Source: an uncultured Bacteroidales bacterium (GTDB taxonomy: Bacteria > Bacteroidota > Bacteroidia > Bacteroidales > P3). From it: 8,850 bases of DNA. Positions 5,537 through 8,850 of the stretch are shown here, piece after piece (positions within the stretch are counted from its first letter, which is position 1; each line of letters opens with the position of its first letter). The stretch lies in contig CAMWIS010000064.1 in assembly GCA_947174375.1 (NCBI GenBank), forward strand, positions 1 through 8,850, in the 5' to 3' direction. A program made the position numbers and the translations under genes. The notes under the pieces were generated by a model that made no database searches, had not been told where the DNA came from, and saw nothing but the letters and a program-made list of their open reading frames with translations.

Positions 5537-6838
5537 TTACAACGGTATATACAACGTCCTGCGCTCGGCATGGCCGTCCGCCAGCCCGCATTCGGCCTCC
5601 AACTCCGCGGTTTCGCCGGCCTGCAACGTCTCCAACACCCGCATATAATCCTCTATCGTATGCAGGGGCACGCCGTTGAGCCGCAACAGGCGGTCGCCCG
5701 TGCGCAAGCCCGCCTTGTAGGCCGGCTTGCCCTCCACGACGAGCATCGCCTTCAACCCCTCGCTCCCGTCGGCCGTCGCGTTGATATCGGGCATCAAACC
5801 CAACGTTACCTTGAATTTACCCTTGGTCATCGTCGGCGCCGCACTGCCCGTGGAGGTAAAGTGCCAGGCCCCGCCGACGCGGGAGGCGGCCTTCACCGTA
5901 TTGCGGAGCACGTGCAACAGGCGCGCCATGCCCTCATAGCACAGCGTCTCCGGCCTATCGTCCGGCGTGTGGTAACTTTGGGTAGGCGGCGTGGCGAAGA
6001 AAAACACCGGGATTTCGCGCGCATAGAAGGCCGCATGGTCCGAAGGCCCATGGCCGCCGGCGATGGTATTTACCTGCAGCCCGCTGCCCTCGCCCACGTC
6101 CGCCAAAACGCCGGCGGCCTCCCGCGCCGTGCCGGCCCCCGACACCGTAAAGACGGTATCGCGTAATCCGCCTAACATATCCATATTGATCATCAGGTCT
6201 ATCCGTTCCTGCGGCACCGGCAGGTGCTCGACGAAATAGGTGGAGCCGCACAGCCCGATTTCCTCGCCGCTGAACGCCACGAACACCAGCGTGCGCGCCA
6301 CCGGATGCGCCGCGAAATAGTCGGCCAACTCCAAGAGCGCGGCCACACCGCTCGCGTTGTCGTCCGCCCCGTAGTGCACGGCGGGCGGATTCGGGCGCAA
6401 CGAGCCGGCCTTGTCGCCCAGCCCCAAATGGTCGAAATGCGCGCCCACCACGATGTAACGGTGCTGCAAGGCGGCGTCGGTACCCTGCACCAGGCCCACG
6501 ACGTTGCGCGTCGAAAGGCTGTCGCCCCACGAAGCCCGCATCCGGTAGGGTTGCCAGAACACCTGTTGCGGCGGCATCCCCGCCCTATACGCCTGGCCGT
6601 TCTCCAAGGCCATGAGCCCGCCCTCGGCAAAGCGGCTTGCAATGTAGTCGGCCGTCAGGCTGTCGCCCGCCGAGCCCGTGAGCCGGCCCGCCATGCGTTC
6701 CGACGCGATATATTCAACGGTCTGCCGCAGCCGCAGCGTGTCGGCCGGCCGCCAATCCGCCGCCGAAGCCACACCGCCACTCAGGAGCGCCGCCCCTAAG
6801 GCCACGGCCCGCCATCCCTTCCTTACCATCCGTCCCAT
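5537..6838 (-). CDS. Secreted M28-family zinc aminopeptidase with C-terminal PDZ domain
   Basis: This 433-residue enzyme is predicted to be exported (signal peptide about 1-26, ending VASA) and to remove N-terminal residues from peptides using two zinc ions. All M28 hallmarks are intact: HFD with His134 and Asp136, GADDN with bridging Asp159, GEE with catalytic Glu192 and metal ligand Glu193, NMD with Asp220, and SYHTPDD with His290. A protease-associated insertion is absent. Residues about 342-433 form a PDZ-like domain (KAMLVVEGKPAYKAGLRTGD, then LLRLNG), typical of this Bacteroidetes subgroup. The gene begins 3 bases after the response-regulator stop with AAGG overlapping it. A second in-frame ATG at 6829 is possible. 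The substrate could be dietary or envelope peptides, which the sequence cannot decide. Confidence 0.93.
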   Translation of the reverse strand: MGRMVRKGWRAVALGAALLSGGVASAADWRPADTLRLRQTVEYIASERMAGRLTGSAGDSLTADYIASRFAEGGLMALENGQAYRAGMPPQQVFWQPYRMRASWGDSLSTRNVVGLVQGTDAALQHRYIVVGAHFDHLGLGDKAGSLRPNPPAVHYGADDNASGVAALLELADYFAAHPVARTLVFVAFSGEEIGLCGSTYFVEHLPVPQERIDLMINMDMLGGLRDTVFTVSGAGTAREAAGVLADVGEGSGLQVNTIAGGHGPSDHAAFYAREIPVFFFATPPTQSYHTPDDRPETLCYEGMARLLHVLRNTVKAASRVGGAWHFTSTGSAAPTMTKGKFKVTLGLMPDINATADGSEGLKAMLVVEGKPAYKAGLRTGDRLLRLNGVPLHTIEDYMRVLETLQAGETAELEAECGLADGHAERRTLYIPL

Positions 6839-6841
6839 ACC

Positions 6842-7672
6842 TTAATATTTCAACCATTTGCGGAAAGCTTCGGCCTTCTCCTTGCTGACCAAAATCTGTT
6901 CCTTGTAAGGCGGCTGCGTATAGATGGCCACCTTGCCCTGAAAATAATTCTCTATTTTCGTAATCGCCTTGGGGCAGACCAGCACCTGCCGCGTGGCGCG
7001 GAAGAACCGGTCGGGGTTCAACTCCTCGCCCAAACGGTCTAACGAGGCGTCCAGCACGAAGTTACCGTCGTTGAACGTCTGCGCGTAGCAAATCTTGTTC
7101 TCGCTGAAGAAATACGCGATGTCCTCCACGTGCAGCGTCTCCAGCTGGTTGCCGTGTTCGATGAGGAAGCGCGTCCGGTAACGTTTCTCGGGGCCGTTCG
7201 CGTTCTCGGACACCTCTTTCCAGTTGCGGAGACGGCTCACGTCCCGGATATAGGCCGTCGAAAGCCGTTCGTATTTCTCGATTGTGGCGCGCAAGCGTTC
7301 CACGCTCACCGGCTTAAGCAGGTAGTCGATGCTGTTGACCGAAAAGGCGCGCAACGCAAACTCGTCGTAGGCCGTCACAAACACAATCATGCTCTCCGGC
7401 TTCACCTTCTCGATGAATTCGAACGAGTTGCCGTCCGAGAGTTCCACATCCAAAAACAAGACGTCCGGCTGTTGCGGCTGTTCTTTGAAATAAGCCTCGG
7501 CCTCCTCGTTGGAGGTGGCCACGTGTTCCACCTGCCAGTCCGGCCGCAGCTTCAATATCATGCGCTTCAACAGACGGGCGGCGGGTTCCTCGTCTTCCAC
7601 GAGCCAAACCCGCACCGATTTCTTTTCCGGACTTTCCTCCGGCTTGGCCGCGTGGGCCGCATTCGTCGTCAT
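6842..7672 (-). CDS. LytTR-family response regulator (LytR/AlgR type)
   Basis: The 276-residue DNA-binding regulator has an N-terminal receiver domain (about 19-135) and a C-terminal LytTR domain (about 165-275). Receiver residues are complete: the acidic pocket in VEDEE (Glu26, Asp27), phospho-acceptor Asp75 in LFLDVEL, Thr100 in FVTAYDEFA, and Lys120 in LLKP. The LytTR part shows YFFSENKICYAQTF and the RFFRATRQVLV core. A Lys/Glu/Pro-rich leader of about 18 residues precedes the receiver. Start: ATG at 7670-7672, with AAGGA 8 bases upstream. An upstream TTG at 7696 would overlap the kinase gene and is less likely. The kinase stop is 13 bases before this ATG, so the pair is co-transcribed and almost surely cognate. 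Targets are unknown; its own operon is an obvious candidate. Confidence 0.96.
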   Translation of the reverse strand: MTTNAAHAAKPEESPEKKSVRVWLVEDEEPAARLLKRMILKLRPDWQVEHVATSNEEAEAYFKEQPQQPDVLFLDVELSDGNSFEFIEKVKPESMIVFVTAYDEFALRAFSVNSIDYLLKPVSVERLRATIEKYERLSTAYIRDVSRLRNWKEVSENANGPEKRYRTRFLIEHGNQLETLHVEDIAYFFSENKICYAQTFNDGNFVLDASLDRLGEELNPDRFFRATRQVLVCPKAITKIENYFQGKVAIYTQPPYKEQILVSKEKAEAFRKWLKY

Positions 7673-7680
7673 ATCCCGAT

Positions 7681-7685
7681 TCCTT
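7681..7685 (-). promoter_or_regulatory. Shine-Dalgarno site of the response-regulator gene
   Basis: AAGGA on the minus strand lies 8 bases before the ATG at 7672 and immediately after the kinase stop codon (TGA at 7686-7688). It decides the start in favour of this ATG over the TTG at 7696. Confidence 0.6.
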
Positions 7686-8813
7686 TCAATCTTCAAACAG
7701 CGGTAACCGCACCTTGAACCTGTTTACGCTCCGCTCCACCACCATTTCGTAGCCGCCCGAAAGCCGGTAACGTTCGGCCAGGTTCTTGAGGCCGTAACCC
7801 GACGATTTGACGTTTTTCTTGAGACGGATTTCGTTCTCCACCGTCACCGTATTGGCGGCCGCATCCACCGTCAGCACGGCGGACAGCGGGCGGCGTGCGC
7901 TCACCGTATTGTGTTTCAATATATTCTCGACCAACAGTTGCAAGGCCAGCGGCAGGATGCGTTTGTCGCGCAAGCCGTACATGGGCGTACCCTCCGGCAG
8001 AATCCGCGTCTCGAATTTGAGGCCGTGCCCGATGCGCACCTGATGCAGATAGAGATAGGCGCGCATGAACTCCATCTCGTCCACGAGCGGCACCGTCTCC
8101 TTGTCCTGTACCTGCAGGATATAGCGATACACCTCGGCCAAGCGCGTGGTAAAGACCTTGGCGTTGTCGGGGTCGTATTCGATTTCGGACAGCAACGTAT
8201 TGAGGCTGTTGAACAGAAAATGCGGGTTGAGCTGCGCCTGCAACGCGCGCAGTTCCGTCTGCGAGCGGTTCTGCCGCAACTGTTCGGCCTCGCGGTAAAT
8301 CCTGAGCGTATAGCGGGCGCTTTGGTTGAGCAATATCAGGCAGAGCATGAGCAGGTCGATGAGCGAAATCAAGGCCAGGCGCATCCAGTTCTCGCGCCCC
8401 ATGTTCAAGTCGGGCGTATCGTGGAAAAGACGCAGCAACAAATCGTATATACTATAATTATACAATACGAGAAAGCCCGCCACCAGGATGAAGAACACGA
8501 ACATACGCCCCACGCCCTGATAGGCGAACGGATAATGCGTGTTGATGACCGAGTTGAGCCACAGGATTAAGCCGCACAACACATCGAACGACACCACGAC
8601 GCCCAAGCCGAACAGGAACATCGTATGCTCCGATTCGAACAGTTGCCACCATTCGGTCGAAAACAGGATGAAATAATAGGAAAAAAAGCCGACGACCGTA
8701 AACAAAAACACATTCAGCAACCTATAGTAACGGTTGCCGCTCCGCGCCCGGGACAGGCGGATTTTCTCGTACCGCGGCGCCTGCTTGCGAAAAAGTCGGT
8801 TCATGCCAAACAT
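7686..8813 (-). CDS. LytS-type membrane sensor histidine kinase
   Basis: The 375-residue protein has a short basic N-terminus, four membrane helices (about residues 33-53, 65-88, 103-123, 144-165) with little extracytoplasmic sequence, and a helical linker. The His_kinase domain (PF06580 type) follows, with LQAQLNPHFLFNSLNTL and phosphoacceptor His198. The ATP-binding part shows the N-box LLVENILKHN (Asn297) and the glycine box SGYGLKNLAERY (about 338-349). With few extracytoplasmic loops, it probably senses a signal within or near the membrane. Start is uncertain: ATG 8813 is used here. ATG 8804 (three codons later) leaves more leader after the -7 box at 8820-8827. A TTG at 8822 lies inside that box and is rejected. 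It heads the operon and its partner is the LytTR regulator 13 bases downstream. Confidence 0.95.
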   Translation of the reverse strand: MFGMNRLFRKQAPRYEKIRLSRARSGNRYYRLLNVFLFTVVGFFSYYFILFSTEWWQLFESEHTMFLFGLGVVVSFDVLCGLILWLNSVINTHYPFAYQGVGRMFVFFILVAGFLVLYNYSIYDLLLRLFHDTPDLNMGRENWMRLALISLIDLLMLCLILLNQSARYTLRIYREAEQLRQNRSQTELRALQAQLNPHFLFNSLNTLLSEIEYDPDNAKVFTTRLAEVYRYILQVQDKETVPLVDEMEFMRAYLYLHQVRIGHGLKFETRILPEGTPMYGLRDKRILPLALQLLVENILKHNTVSARRPLSAVLTVDAAANTVTVENEIRLKKNVKSSGYGLKNLAERYRLSGGYEMVVERSVNRFKVRLPLFED

Positions 8814-8819
8814 AGATTG

Positions 8820-8850
8820 CAAAGATACGCTATCCGCCGCGCTTTGACAA
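8820..8850 (-). promoter_or_regulatory. Bacteroidetes-type promoter (-33/-7) of the kinase operon
   Basis: The minus strand carries TATCTTTG (8827-8820), an exact match to the Bacteroidetes -7 consensus TAnnTTTG, and TTG (8850-8848) 20 bases upstream as the -33 element. The window ends there, so a preceding T cannot be checked. The box ends only 6 bases before the ATG at 8813, implying an mRNA with almost no leader. Confidence 0.7.

Noticed and set aside
7673..7696. TTG start for the response regulator overlapping the kinase gene
   Set aside because: The ATG at 7672 has AAGGA at good spacing and directly follows the kinase stop.
1..8850. Mobile element, CRISPR array, tRNA/rRNA or defence system
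   Set aside because: I found no transposase, integrase, spaced direct repeats, tRNA-like cloverleaf or toxin/nuclease gene. The window is filled by nine housekeeping or signalling genes in one direction.

Overview
This window looks like ordinary chromosome from a GC-rich member of the Bacteroidales; an Alistipes-like (Rikenellaceae) genome is my best guess. The grounds are a Bacteroidetes-type -7 box (TATCTTTG) before the sensor kinase, A-rich leaders in front of htpG and lemA, the family types present (LytS-type kinase with LytTR regulator, M28 peptidase with PDZ, LemA with TPM-domain proteins), and GC-biased third positions. The genus is inferred, not proven. All nine genes lie on the minus strand, so the order of transcription runs from high to low coordinates. 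There is no mobile element, CRISPR array, tRNA or rRNA, and no gene-free stretch longer than about 115 bases.

Upstream block (8850 to 4621): a canonical Bacteroidetes promoter at the right edge drives a four-gene operon with gaps of 3 to 25 bases. In order it encodes a membrane LytS-type sensor histidine kinase (7686-8813), its LytTR response regulator (6842-7672), a secreted zinc aminopeptidase of family M28 with a C-terminal PDZ domain (5537-6838), and a five-helix membrane protein of unrecognised function (4621-5511).

Intergenic 4508-4620: this is the regulatory highlight. A near-perfect sigma-54 (-24/-12) element lies about 34 bases before htpG and is preceded by a perfect TGTCA-N3-TGACA inverted repeat, as expected for an activator site. 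No Bacteroidetes -7 box is visible here. The chaperone gene may therefore be controlled by RpoN and an enhancer-binding protein.

Downstream block (4507 to 1): htpG (Hsp90) is followed after 46 bases by lemA. An intrinsic-terminator-like hairpin comes next, then two TPM-domain genes that overlap by 11 bases (one soluble, one secreted/membrane-anchored with a glycine-rich tail), then a low-molecular-weight protein tyrosine phosphatase that runs off the left edge. LemA and TPM proteins recur together in many bacteria with poorly defined envelope roles. Their position behind a possibly sigma-54-controlled chaperone suggests, but does not prove, a stress or envelope-maintenance unit with the hairpin setting the ratio of LemA to TPM proteins.
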